Origin: Hyphomicrobiales bacterium
GTDB lineage: Bacteria; Pseudomonadota; Alphaproteobacteria; Rhizobiales; Beijerinckiaceae
Length of the DNA stretch: 6,380 bases
Assembly: GCA_003567055.1 (NCBI GenBank)
Contig: PXAW01000092.1
Span: forward strand, 1-6,380
Direction of reading: 5' to 3'
Part shown: one piece after another, positions 1-5,657 of the stretch
Layout of the letters: the number at the start of each line of letters is the position of its first letter
Position numbering within the stretch: position 1 is the first letter of the stretch
Position numbers and translations under genes: made by a program
The notes under the pieces: generated by a model
Database searches by the model: none
The model's input: only the letters and a program-made list of their open reading frames with translations
Told to the model about the DNA's origin: nothing

Positions 1-10
1 CTGGTGCTTC

Positions 11-529
11 TTACTCGGCTGCGGCAAGGCCTTTACGAGGATCAGGGCGCGGGATCGTTGAAGCATCCTGGCTATACTTTTCCAGCTTGTCCGCAAACAG
101 ATGAAAAATTCCCGCCGACAAGCGCTCGCCGATCCGCTCAGCGACGATCAGGCGGTGGCAGGTTGCCGGATCGCGCTCATAGCAGAGCAGGCAGGACGGT
201 TCATCGACGACATAATCCGCAAGATCTTCAAGTGCATCCTGCGCTTCATGCAACTTTAAATGATTCGTATAGATTTTCAGGAATTCCTGATGGCGCCCGG
301 CGCGTGCTGCTTCCCGCCCCGGCTTCGGGTCGCCGAGTGCGCGAAACTGCGCGTAGCGGATGCCTGCCTCGGCGAGATGAGCCGCGAGCGCGGTCTTCGA
401 GAAACCCTTCTTGCGCGACACCGCGACGGCGCGGACATCGGCGAGCCGGCGGATACCGGCTGCCTGCAGCGTTGCGACGAAGCGTGCGATATCCGTACCC
501 TCATAGCCGATGGTGAAGATCGTCGTCAT
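11..529 (-). CDS. DUF488 family protein
   Basis: This encodes a 172-aa protein of the DUF488 family, which has no firmly established biochemical role. Visible family hallmarks are the N-terminal IGYEG (residues 7-11), the LADVRAVAVSRKKGFSK segment (29-45) and the C-terminal CYERDPATCHR block (116-126) with Cys116, Cys124 and His125. The mix of conserved Cys, His and Arg suggests a small-molecule or nucleic-acid-binding enzyme, but that is a guess. I chose the ATG at 529 because a purine-rich Shine-Dalgarno (GGGAGGGG) lies just upstream and the protein then opens directly with MTTIFTIGYEG, as is usual for the family. An in-frame start at 580 would add 17 atypical residues. It lies 66 bp downstream of ubiB on the same strand, so co-transcription is plausible but unproven. 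Confidence 0.93.
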   Translation of the reverse strand: MTTIFTIGYEGTDIARFVATLQAAGIRRLADVRAVAVSRKKGFSKTALAAHLAEAGIRYAQFRALGDPKPGREAARAGRHQEFLKIYTNHLKLHEAQDALEDLADYVVDEPSCLLCYERDPATCHRLIVAERIGERLSAGIFHLFADKLEKYSQDASTIPRPDPRKGLAAAE

Positions 530-595
530 CGCATCCCCTCCCGTGGCAAAAGCGAATCGCGCGTGATGATGGCGCATCACCGCTTAACACAATCC

Positions 596-2167
596 TCACC
601 CGCCATTCACCACCCCGACGACCAGCGCGATGGCGATCACCCATAATGCGGCGACGAGGGCGCGGCCGCGCCAGGCGGCGGCTTCGCCGGCGCGTTCGAT
701 GGAATCGGGAGAGAGTGCGATGCCCTTTTCGGTATCGCGCTCGAGCTGGGTGATCAGCCGCTCGGTGCGCAAGGCGAGCTCGGGCGCGCGCGCGGCAATG
801 CCGGCGAGCGTGTGCAGGCCACGGCCCGCATCCTCGATCTTGCCGACGGGGCCGAGATTGCGCTCGATCCATTCGCGCACCACCGGGTCGGAGACCTTCC
901 AGATATCGAGATGCGGGTCGAGATGGCGGCACACGCCCTCGACCACGACCATGGTCTTTTGCAGCATCACGAGCTCGGTGCGCGTCTCCATGTCGAAGAT
1001 CGCGGTGATCTCGAACAGCAGCCCGAGCACGCGCGCCATCGAGATCTGATCGGCGCGCCGGTTGTGGATCGGCTCGCCGATGGCGCGGATCGCCTGGGCG
1101 AAATCGAGCACCGAGTGGTGCCTGGGCACATATCCCGCCTCGAAATGCACCTGCGCCACGCGCAGATAATCGCGCCGGATGAAGCCGAGCAGGATTTCGG
1201 CGAGGAAGCGCTGCTCGCGCAGCCCGATCCGCCCCATGATGCCCGCATCGATGGCGACGAGCTTGCCCTGCGCATCGACGAAGAGATTGCCCGGATGCAT
1301 GTCGGCATGGAAGAAGCCGTCGCGGATGGCCTGGCGCAGGAAGCTCTGCAAGACGACGCGCGACAGCGCCACCCGGTCATGGCCCGCCGCATCGATTTCT
1401 TCGAGCTTGTTGAGCTTGATGCCCTCGATCCACTCCATCGTGAGCACATCGCGGTCGGTGTAATCCCATTCGGGCACCGGGACGCGGAATTCCTCGTCCC
1501 TCTGCGTATTCTCCGCGAGCTCGGAGAGCGCGGCGGCCTCAAGGCGCAGATCCATCTCGATGACGACCGAGCGCGCGAGCGTCTCGACCACCTCGCGCAT
1601 GCGCAGGCGGCGCGCCTCCGGGGACATCGCCTCGGCGAGACGGGCGGCGAAGCGCATCGCCTGGAGATCGCGCGCGAAGCGACCGCGAATGCCGGGCCGC
1701 ACGATCTTGATCGCGACGGGCTTGTTGCCCTGCGGCGTCTTCAGGAGCGCCTTGTGGACCTGCGCGATGGAGGCTGCCGCGACGGGCGGGCCGAATTCGG
1801 CGAAGACCTCGCTGATCGGGCGCCCCAGCGATTCGGTGAGGACTTCCTCGGCCTGCTCCTGCGGGAACGCTTCCATGCGGTCCTGCAACGCTTCCAGATC
1901 GCGCGCGGCGGGAAAGCCGACGATATCCGGGCGGGTCGCGAGGAACTGGCCGAATTTCACATAGGAGGGCCCGAGCCGGTTCATCGCATTGGCCATGCGC
2001 GCCGGATCCTCCCCGGCGCCGCGCCGCTCCAGCAGCCGGGCGAGCTTCAGAGCGAACTGCACCATCGGCGGCAGCGGATGCGGATCCACCCGCGCGAACA
2101 CCCCCTCGCGGGCGAGCACGTAACCGGCCCGGATGTTGCGGGCGATATGAACCAGCGCACCGAACAC
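596..2167 (-). CDS. ubiB: UbiB, ABC1/ADCK-like kinase family protein for ubiquinone biosynthesis
   Basis: This encodes a 523-aa protein matching the usual UbiB length. UbiB is an atypical kinase/ATPase of the ABC1 (ADCK/Coq8) family, needed for ubiquinone synthesis and attached to the inner membrane. Visible motifs are KFGQ (71-74), the alanine-rich nucleotide loop AAAS (130-133) that replaces a glycine-rich loop, VAIK with Lys154, the EMD of the ExD motif (204-206), the catalytic loop HADMHPGN (287-294) and the metal-binding DAG (307-309). A hydrophobic C-terminal stretch (about 503-520) looks like a single membrane anchor. The start is GTG at 2167, one base after the ubiE stop, with GGAAG about 7 bases upstream inside the ubiE end. 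This supports translational coupling. DAG instead of DFG matches other bacterial UbiB proteins, which vary at the middle residue, so it does not suggest a dead enzyme. Confidence 0.97.
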   Translation of the reverse strand: MFGALVHIARNIRAGYVLAREGVFARVDPHPLPPMVQFALKLARLLERRGAGEDPARMANAMNRLGPSYVKFGQFLATRPDIVGFPAARDLEALQDRMEAFPQEQAEEVLTESLGRPISEVFAEFGPPVAAASIAQVHKALLKTPQGNKPVAIKIVRPGIRGRFARDLQAMRFAARLAEAMSPEARRLRMREVVETLARSVVIEMDLRLEAAALSELAENTQRDEEFRVPVPEWDYTDRDVLTMEWIEGIKLNKLEEIDAAGHDRVALSRVVLQSFLRQAIRDGFFHADMHPGNLFVDAQGKLVAIDAGIMGRIGLREQRFLAEILLGFIRRDYLRVAQVHFEAGYVPRHHSVLDFAQAIRAIGEPIHNRRADQISMARVLGLLFEITAIFDMETRTELVMLQKTMVVVEGVCRHLDPHLDIWKVSDPVVREWIERNLGPVGKIEDAGRGLHTLAGIAARAPELALRTERLITQLERDTEKGIALSPDSIERAGEAAAWRGRALVAALWVIAIALVVGVVNGG

Positions 2168-2168
2168 G

Positions 2169-2918
2169 TCAGATCTTCCAGCCGGAATGCAGGCAGACGA
2201 TCCCGCCGGTCATCGCCTTCCAGGTGACGCGCCTGAAGCCCGCTTCCTCGATCATCTGGGCAAACAACCCTGGCGGCGGGAACTGGCGGATCGATTCGAC
2301 GAGATAGCGGTAACTCTCGGCATCCCCCGTCACCATCTTCCCCATCTGGGGGATGACGTTGAAGGAATAGAGGTCATAGACCTTGTCGAGGCCGGGCATG
2401 TCGACCTTCGAGAATTCGAGGCACAGGAACCGCCCGCCGGGCCTGAGCACGCGGAACGCCTCGGACAGCGCGCGCTCCATGCGCGGCACGTTGCGGATGC
2501 CGAAGGCGATGGTGTAGCCGTCGAAGCTTTTGTCTTCGAAGGGCAGATCCTCGGCATTGGCCTCGACGAAATCGACCTGCCCCTCATGCCGCGCCGGCAC
2601 CCGCTCGCGCCCCACATCCAGCATGTCGGCATTGATATCGAGCACCGTCACATGCGTTTGCGGGCCGCCCCGATCAAGGATGCGGAAGGCGATGTCGCCG
2701 GTCCCGCCGGCCACGTCGAGATGCTTGAAGGGACGCGTGCGCGAGGGCGAGAGCGCGGTCGCCATCGCGTCCTTCCAGGGCCGGTGCAGCCCCGCGCTCA
2801 TCAGGTCGTTCATGATGTCGTAGCGCCGCGCCACCGAGCGGAACACGTCATCGACGCGCCCCTGCTTTTCCTCCAGCGGAATATCCTGATAGCCGAAATG
2901 CGTGGTGTCGTTGCTCAT
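2169..2918 (-). CDS. ubiE: UbiE, demethylmenaquinol/2-polyprenylbenzoquinol C-methyltransferase
   Basis: This encodes a 249-aa SAM-dependent class I methyltransferase that adds the C-methyl group to the benzoquinol ring in ubiquinone synthesis; in species with menaquinone it also methylates demethylmenaquinol. The family signature [17 protein letters not shown] spans residues 33-49. SAM motif I is LDVAGGTGD (67-75), with the acidic residue after strand 2 in VLDINADML (92-100). AEDLPF (122-127), AFGIRNV (138-144) and [13 protein letters not shown] (158-170) follow, and the C-terminal [10 protein letters not shown] (205-214) is typical. Length and motifs fit an intact enzyme. It is the first gene of the minus-strand cluster and starts at ATG 2918 behind a modest GGGCGAG. 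Its stop is one base from the ubiB GTG. It diverges from mutM, an arrangement recalled from many Alphaproteobacteria. Confidence 0.98.
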   Translation of the reverse strand: MSNDTTHFGYQDIPLEEKQGRVDDVFRSVARRYDIMNDLMSAGLHRPWKDAMATALSPSRTRPFKHLDVAGGTGDIAFRILDRGGPQTHVTVLDINADMLDVGRERVPARHEGQVDFVEANAEDLPFEDKSFDGYTIAFGIRNVPRMERALSEAFRVLRPGGRFLCLEFSKVDMPGLDKVYDLYSFNVIPQMGKMVTGDAESYRYLVESIRQFPPPGLFAQMIEEAGFRRVTWKAMTGGIVCLHSGWKI

Positions 2919-3017
2919 GCGCTCGCCCGATCTTCAAACTCACGCGTATCTGATAGCGAAACCACGCGCCTCTGGCTATGTAAGGCGGCGAGGAAATTCG
3001 TCACGGGGCAATCATCA
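2919..3017. promoter_or_regulatory. Divergent ubiE / mutM intergenic region
   Basis: This 99-bp gap separates two genes read in opposite directions, so it must hold the start signals of both unless mutM is read through from further upstream. It is richer in A and T than its surroundings. I see no convincing pair of -35/-10 boxes in either direction. The best -10-like string for mutM is CTATGT at 2976-2981, without a matching -35. On the minus strand TATCAGATACG near 2945-2955 is a possible -10 zone for ubiE. The regulatory call rests on position alone. Confidence 0.4.
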
Positions 3018-3902
3018 ATGCCGGAACTGCCTGAAGTCGAAACGGTCCGGCGGGGGCTTCAGCCCGCCATGGAAGGGCGGCGGATCACGCAGATGCGGGT
3101 GAACCGGCCCGATCTGCGCTTCCCCTTCCCGCCCCGCTTCGCCGCGCGACTCACTGGCGCGCGGATCGATTCGCTGGAGCGGCGGGCGAAATATCTGGTG
3201 GCGCGGCTCTCCACAGGCGAGGCGCTGATCATGCATCTGGGCATGACGGGCCGCTTCCTGATCGAGACGCCGGAGGCGTTGGTCGCTCCCGGCGAGTTCC
3301 ACCGCGAGCCCGGCGCGGGGGCGATCCACGACCATGTGATCTTCTCGCTCGAGGGCGATGCCCGCGTCACCTATAACGACGTGCGCCGCTTCGGCTACAT
3401 GGATCTCGTCCCGCTCGACGGCCTCGCGGAATGCAAGCATTTCAAGGGTCTGGGGCTGGAGCCGCTGGGCAATGTGCTCTCGGGCGCGGTGATCGCGAAG
3501 CTGTTTGCCGGCAAGTTCGCCCCGCTCAAGGCGGCATTGCTCGACCAGCGGCTGATTGCGGGGCTGGGGAATATCTATGTCTGCGAAGCGCTGTTTCGCG
3601 CCCGTCTCCACCCGGAAGCACCAGCCGGCAGCATCGCCACGAAGACCGGGCGCCCGCGCGCCTCGGCGCATCTGCTCGCGGAAACGATCCGCGACGTCCT
3701 CACCGAGGCGGTCGCTGCCGGCGGCTCGACCCTGCGTGACTTCGCGCATACCGATGGAACGCTCGGCTATTTCCAGCACGCATTCCGCGTCTATGACCGC
3801 GAGGGCGAGCCCTGCGTCACGCCGGGCTGCGGCGGTACGGTGACGCGTATCGTGCAATCGGGCCGCTCGACCTTTTATTGCCCGCTCTGTCAGAAGCGCT
3901 GA
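3018..3902 (+). CDS. mutM: MutM/Fpg, formamidopyrimidine (8-oxoguanine) DNA glycosylase
   Basis: This encodes a 294-aa bifunctional DNA glycosylase/AP lyase that removes 8-oxoguanine and formamidopyrimidines in base excision repair. The start [10 protein letters not shown] is the family hallmark: after Met removal, Pro2 is the nucleophile that forms the Schiff base, and Glu3 and Glu6 assist. Other expected residues are Lys58 in RRAKYL, the void-filling MHLGMTG loop (72-78), Arg124/Phe125 in VRRFGY, Asn185 in GLGNIY, and the helix-two-turn-helix around 170-190. The C-terminal zinc finger is complete, with Cys266, Cys271, Cys288 and Cys291, and Arg283 in SGRSTF contacts DNA. The ATG at 3018 is fixed by the need for Pro at position 2, although the ribosome-binding site (GGGG about 10 bases upstream) is weak. 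Residues about 87-103 form a longer loop than in the E. coli protein, common in alphaproteobacterial versions. Confidence 0.98.
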   Translation: MPELPEVETVRRGLQPAMEGRRITQMRVNRPDLRFPFPPRFAARLTGARIDSLERRAKYLVARLSTGEALIMHLGMTGRFLIETPEALVAPGEFHREPGAGAIHDHVIFSLEGDARVTYNDVRRFGYMDLVPLDGLAECKHFKGLGLEPLGNVLSGAVIAKLFAGKFAPLKAALLDQRLIAGLGNIYVCEALFRARLHPEAPAGSIATKTGRPRASAHLLAETIRDVLTEAVAAGGSTLRDFAHTDGTLGYFQHAFRVYDREGEPCVTPGCGGTVTRIVQSGRSTFYCPLCQKR

Positions 3903-3914
3903 GCGGGCGCTCAG
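3899..3914. other. Perfect dyad spanning both convergent stop codons
   Basis: CTGAGCG at 3899-3905 and CGCTCAG at 3908-3914 are exact reverse complements separated by GG. As RNA this would fold as a 6-bp GC-rich stem with a 4-base loop. The mutM TGA (3900-3902) lies in the left arm and the TGA of the HlyIII-family gene (complement of 3911-3913) in the right arm. No T-rich tract follows on either strand, so it is not a standard intrinsic terminator. It could still act as an mRNA 3' end structure for both genes. Confidence 0.45.
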
Positions 3915-4588
3915 GCAGCGAGACTGCCCAGCGTGGCATCCCAGATCGCGGCATAGAACAGTGCACTGCCGGCCAGCACGAAGACGTGCCAGATGGCATT
4001 GTGAAAGCGTAGCCCCTTCCACATATGGAAGATCACCCCGACAGTATAGACGATGCCGCCCGCCGCGATCAGCGCCAGCGTCGTCGCAGAAAGCGATTGG
4101 TACACGACGCCCCCCGCCGCCAGACCGCTCCAGCCCATCCCGAGATAGAGAACGATCGACAACCGGTCGAGGCGCCCCGGCAGACCGATCTTCAAGGCGA
4201 CGCCGATCACCGCGATGAGCCATATCACCGCCAGCAGGATCGTCGCGATGCCGCGGTCATCGAGCAGGACCAGAAACGGCGTGTAAGTGCCTGCGATCAG
4301 GAGATAGATCGCCGCGTGGTCGAAGCGGCGCAGCACCCATTTCACCCGCGAGACGGGCCACATGTTGTAGAGCGCGGAGATCGCCTTCACGGCGACGAGG
4401 CCGGCAGCATAGATCCCCAGCGCAACGGCGAGCGCCGTTTCCGCCCCCGGCGCGGCAACGCCCATCAGCAAAGCGACGCCGATCAGCGCAGCAATGAGCC
4501 CCGCCACATGCACCACGCCATCCGCCCAGAGTTCGGCCCGGTCATAGGTCCATCTGACGCTCGCCGGCGGCGTGAAGGTACTGGGCAT
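3911..4588 (-). CDS. trhA: HlyIII/PAQR family membrane protein (TrhA-like)
   Basis: This encodes a 225-aa integral inner-membrane protein of the hemolysin III / PAQR family, related to eukaryotic adiponectin and progestin receptors. NCBI-style naming calls bacterial members TrhA and links them to membrane homeostasis; the hemolysin name is historical. About seven hydrophobic segments are visible, near residues 27-45, 50-70, 92-109, 114-132, 145-163, 170-189 and 199-217. Conserved polar residues fit the family's metal-binding seven-helix core: Glu19/Asp23/His27 in ELWADGVVH, SALYN (71-75), FDHAAIYLLIAGTYTP (89-104), His188, and the HNAIWH segment (196-201). The ATG at 4588 has AAGGGG about 7 bases upstream. 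The gene converges on mutM and stands alone on its strand behind 518 bp of non-coding DNA, so it is probably transcribed separately. Confidence 0.94.
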   Translation of the reverse strand: MPSTFTPPASVRWTYDRAELWADGVVHVAGLIAALIGVALLMGVAAPGAETALAVALGIYAAGLVAVKAISALYNMWPVSRVKWVLRRFDHAAIYLLIAGTYTPFLVLLDDRGIATILLAVIWLIAVIGVALKIGLPGRLDRLSIVLYLGMGWSGLAAGGVVYQSLSATTLALIAAGGIVYTVGVIFHMWKGLRFHNAIWHVFVLAGSALFYAAIWDATLGSLAA

Positions 4589-4609
4589 GTCACGGCCCCT
4601 TGCAGGCTT

Positions 4610-4621
4610 GATCGTACGATC
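4610..4621. promoter_or_regulatory. 12-bp perfect palindrome in the leader of the HlyIII-family gene
   Basis: GATCGTACGATC is an exact palindrome whose nearest end is 21 bases before the ATG of the HlyIII-family gene, upstream of its Shine-Dalgarno. It could be an operator for a dimeric regulator or simply chance. I see no convincing sigma-70 boxes around it that would decide between these. Confidence 0.25.
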
Positions 4622-4712
4622 CTTGCTATCACGCAGCTCTGTGTCATGCGTGTGGCGAAAAGGCCCGCCGATCAGGCGTTCTCCCGAGGAAGAAATGGCG
4701 CTCTCACCCGCA

Positions 4713-4862
4713 CTTCATGAAGGGCGCGATTTCCCTCCCCTCAGGGGAGGGATCAAGGGTGGGGTGAGCCCGGTTTCCGGGATCATCGACGCTGATCATC
4801 TTCATCAACACCTCTCCCCACCCTCATTCCCTCCCCGCTGGGGAGGGAGGCCAAGGCGAGCG
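4713..4862. repeat. Tandem palindromic repeat, copy 1 (150 bp)
   Basis: This is the first of two adjacent copies. It opens with the 10-bp palindrome CTTCATGAAG. Then comes a 115-bp imperfect palindrome (4733-4847) with 32-base arms at 4733-4764 and 4816-4847, which match as reverse complements at 26 of 32 positions without gaps. Each arm contains its own hairpin: CCCTCCCCT-C-AGGGGAGGG at 4733-4751 and CCCTCCCC-GCT-GGGGAGGG at 4829-4847. The 51-bp centre includes the small inverted repeat CCCGG-TTT-CCGGG (4769-4781). Copy 1 differs from copy 2 by two substitutions (4798 and 4854) and two extra bases (GC near 4724-4728). Similar CCCTCCCC/GGGGAGGG elements are frequent between genes in Alphaproteobacteria, from general knowledge. 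No transposase is present. Confidence 0.93.
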
Positions 4863-5010
4863 CTTCATGAAGGGCGATTTCCCTCCCCTCAGGGGAGGGA
4901 TCAAGGGTGGGGTGAGCCCGGTTTCCGGGATCATCGACGCTGATCGTCTTCATCAACACCTCTCCCCACCCTCATTCCCTCCCCGCTGGGGAGGGAGGCC
5001 AGGGCGAGCG
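4863..5010. repeat. Tandem palindromic repeat, copy 2 (148 bp)
   Basis: This is the second copy, directly abutting the first. Its palindromic core is 4881-4995, with hairpins at 4881-4899 and 4977-4995, at a constant offset of 148 bp from copy 1. The repeated unit includes the 33 bp between the two cores, so the pair looks like a tandem duplication of one insertion rather than two separate insertions. The near-identity of the copies points to a recent duplication or to gene conversion. Confidence 0.93.
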
Positions 5011-5066
5011 CGGCGTGACGGGCGTTTTCACTGCCCAGCGCACCATGAATGGCACATGCCAACATC

Positions 5067-5095
5067 GCCGCCACGCGCCGTATCCGCGCGGCGGC
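5067..5095 (-). terminator. GC-rich hairpin just downstream of gloA
   Basis: The 11-base arms at 5067-5077 and 5085-5095 pair at 10 of 11 positions (one A/C mismatch at 5073/5089) around the 7-base loop CCGTATC. The stem begins 11 bases after the gloA stop codon in the direction of transcription. The bases that follow on the minus strand (GATGTTGG) are not a U-tract. This could be a weak or Rho-assisted terminator, or a structure protecting the mRNA 3' end. Confidence 0.45.
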
Positions 5096-5106
5096 TGGGC
5101 GTTGCC

Positions 5107-5547
5107 TCACCAGCTTCCGGTATTCTCCATCGAGGCCCAGGGCTCCTGCGAGGGTAGCGGCTCGCCGCGTTGCAGGAGTTCGATCGAGATACCGTCCGGT
5201 GACTTGACGAAGGCCATGTAGCCGTCGCGTGGCGGGCGGTTGATGGTGACGCCCTGGTCCATCAGCTTCTGGCAGGTGGCGTAGATATCATCGACGCGAT
5301 AGGCCAGATGGCCGAAATTGCGCCCGCCACCATATTCGTGCTCGTCCCAGTTATAGGTGAGCTCAAGCAACGGCGCGCGGGTCTCCTGGGCGCGCTCGAT
5401 ATCCTTCTCGGCGGCGAGGAAGATCAGGGTGAAGCGCCCCTTCTCGTTCTCGACGCGGCGCACTTCCGTCATGCCGAGCTTGTTGCAGAAGAAATCGAGC
5501 GCCTTGTCGACATCGCCGACGCGGATCATCGTGTGCAGATATTCCAT
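5107..5547 (-). CDS. gloA: Glyoxalase I (lactoylglutathione lyase), nickel type
   Basis: This encodes a 146-aa cytosolic enzyme that isomerises the methylglyoxal-glutathione hemithioacetal to S-lactoylglutathione, the first step of methylglyoxal detoxification. The two beta-alpha-beta-beta-beta halves of the VOC fold are recognisable. All four metal ligands are at expected places: His5 in EYLHTMIRV, Glu62 in LLELTYNW, His80 in FGHLAYRV and Glu123 in SIELLQRG. The short length, without the insertions of the zinc enzymes, fits the Ni/Co-dependent bacterial class. The tail (PSQEPWASMENTGSW) resembles rhizobial versions. The ATG at 5547 follows a strong Shine-Dalgarno, AGGAGAGGA, and is fixed by the conserved N-terminus. 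It has its own likely promoter and stands apart from the EAL gene upstream. Confidence 0.96.
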   Translation of the reverse strand: MEYLHTMIRVGDVDKALDFFCNKLGMTEVRRVENEKGRFTLIFLAAEKDIERAQETRAPLLELTYNWDEHEYGGGRNFGHLAYRVDDIYATCQKLMDQGVTINRPPRDGYMAFVKSPDGISIELLQRGEPLPSQEPWASMENTGSW

Positions 5548-5575
5548 GACCGTCCTCTCCTTTGAAATCTTCCCG

Positions 5576-5605
5576 GATATGGGGCGCGCCCCGACGCGGT
5601 GTCAA
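5576..5605 (-). promoter_or_regulatory. Candidate gloA promoter with a palindrome in the spacer
   Basis: On the minus strand a perfect -35 consensus TTGACA (complement of 5600-5605) is followed after 18 bp by CATATC (complement of 5576-5581), a mediocre -10. The exact 12-bp palindrome GGGGCGCGCCCC (5581-5592) fills much of the spacer. The ATG lies 28 bases beyond the -10 box, leaving room for the Shine-Dalgarno. The -35 match is convincing; the -10 is not. Confidence 0.45.
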
Positions 5606-5640
5606 ACGCCACCGACCGCGCATGACACGCATACCGTCTC

Positions 5641-5654
5641 GGCGGAACACCGCC
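5641..5654 (-). terminator. Short hairpin after the EAL-domain gene
   Basis: GGCGG (5641-5645) and CCGCC (5650-5654) form a 5-bp stem with a 4-base loop, starting 3 bases after the EAL gene's stop codon. There is no U-tract, so it is at most a weak terminator or a chance structure in GC-rich DNA. Confidence 0.25.
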
Positions 5655-5657
5655 CGC

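Larger units (their letters stand above)
4589..5106. other. 518-bp non-coding region between the HlyIII-family gene and gloA
   Basis: No credible gene lies here. From left to right it holds the HlyIII-family leader with a 12-bp palindrome, about 90 bp with nothing I recognise, two tandem copies of a palindromic repeat (4713-5010), a short stretch that weakly resembles the start of a third copy (about 5008-5036), and a strong hairpin beside the gloA stop (5067-5095). Reading frames crossing it are made of repeated arginine, proline and glycine strings from the palindromes and do not look like protein. Confidence 0.85.

Noticed and set aside
530..580. Upstream start at 580 for the DUF488 gene
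   Set aside because: It adds MMRHHHARFAFATGGDA, which is atypical for the family, whereas the ATG at 529 has a strong Shine-Dalgarno and matches the normal N-terminus.
562..580. Small inverted repeat (GTGATG / CATCAC) between ubiB and the DUF488 gene
   Set aside because: The stem is only 5-6 bp with no U-tract. It is too weak to call a terminator or to split the two genes into separate operons.
1241..1249. DAG instead of DFG in UbiB as a sign of inactivity
   Set aside because: The middle residue varies in bacterial UbiB proteins (for example DCG in E. coli as recalled). Asp and Gly and all other kinase-like motifs are kept.
812..2227. Long plus-strand open frame (471 codons) opposite ubiB
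   Set aside because: It lies antisense to the well-supported ubiB gene. Its translation is dominated by Arg, Asp, His and Ala with no family motif. This is the usual GC-rich mirror frame of a real gene.
2187..3017. In-frame upstream extension of mutM across ubiE
   Set aside because: MutM must begin Met-Pro-Glu because Pro2 is the catalytic nucleophile. The extension is antisense to ubiE and has no recognisable domain.
4733..4847. Classical insertion sequence
   Set aside because: There is no transposase frame within or next to the element, and no clear target-site duplication. At best it is a non-autonomous, MITE- or REP-like repeat.
4713..5010. CRISPR array
   Set aside because: There are only two direct copies of about 148 bp with no short unique spacers, and no cas genes nearby. 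The structure is a tandem duplication.
4572..5157. Open frames through the repeat pair encoding repeated FPPLRGGIKGG / PSFPPRWGG strings
   Set aside because: The protein repetition only reflects the palindromic DNA repeat. The copies differ by a 2-bp indel that changes the frame, and no ribosome-binding site or known domain is seen.
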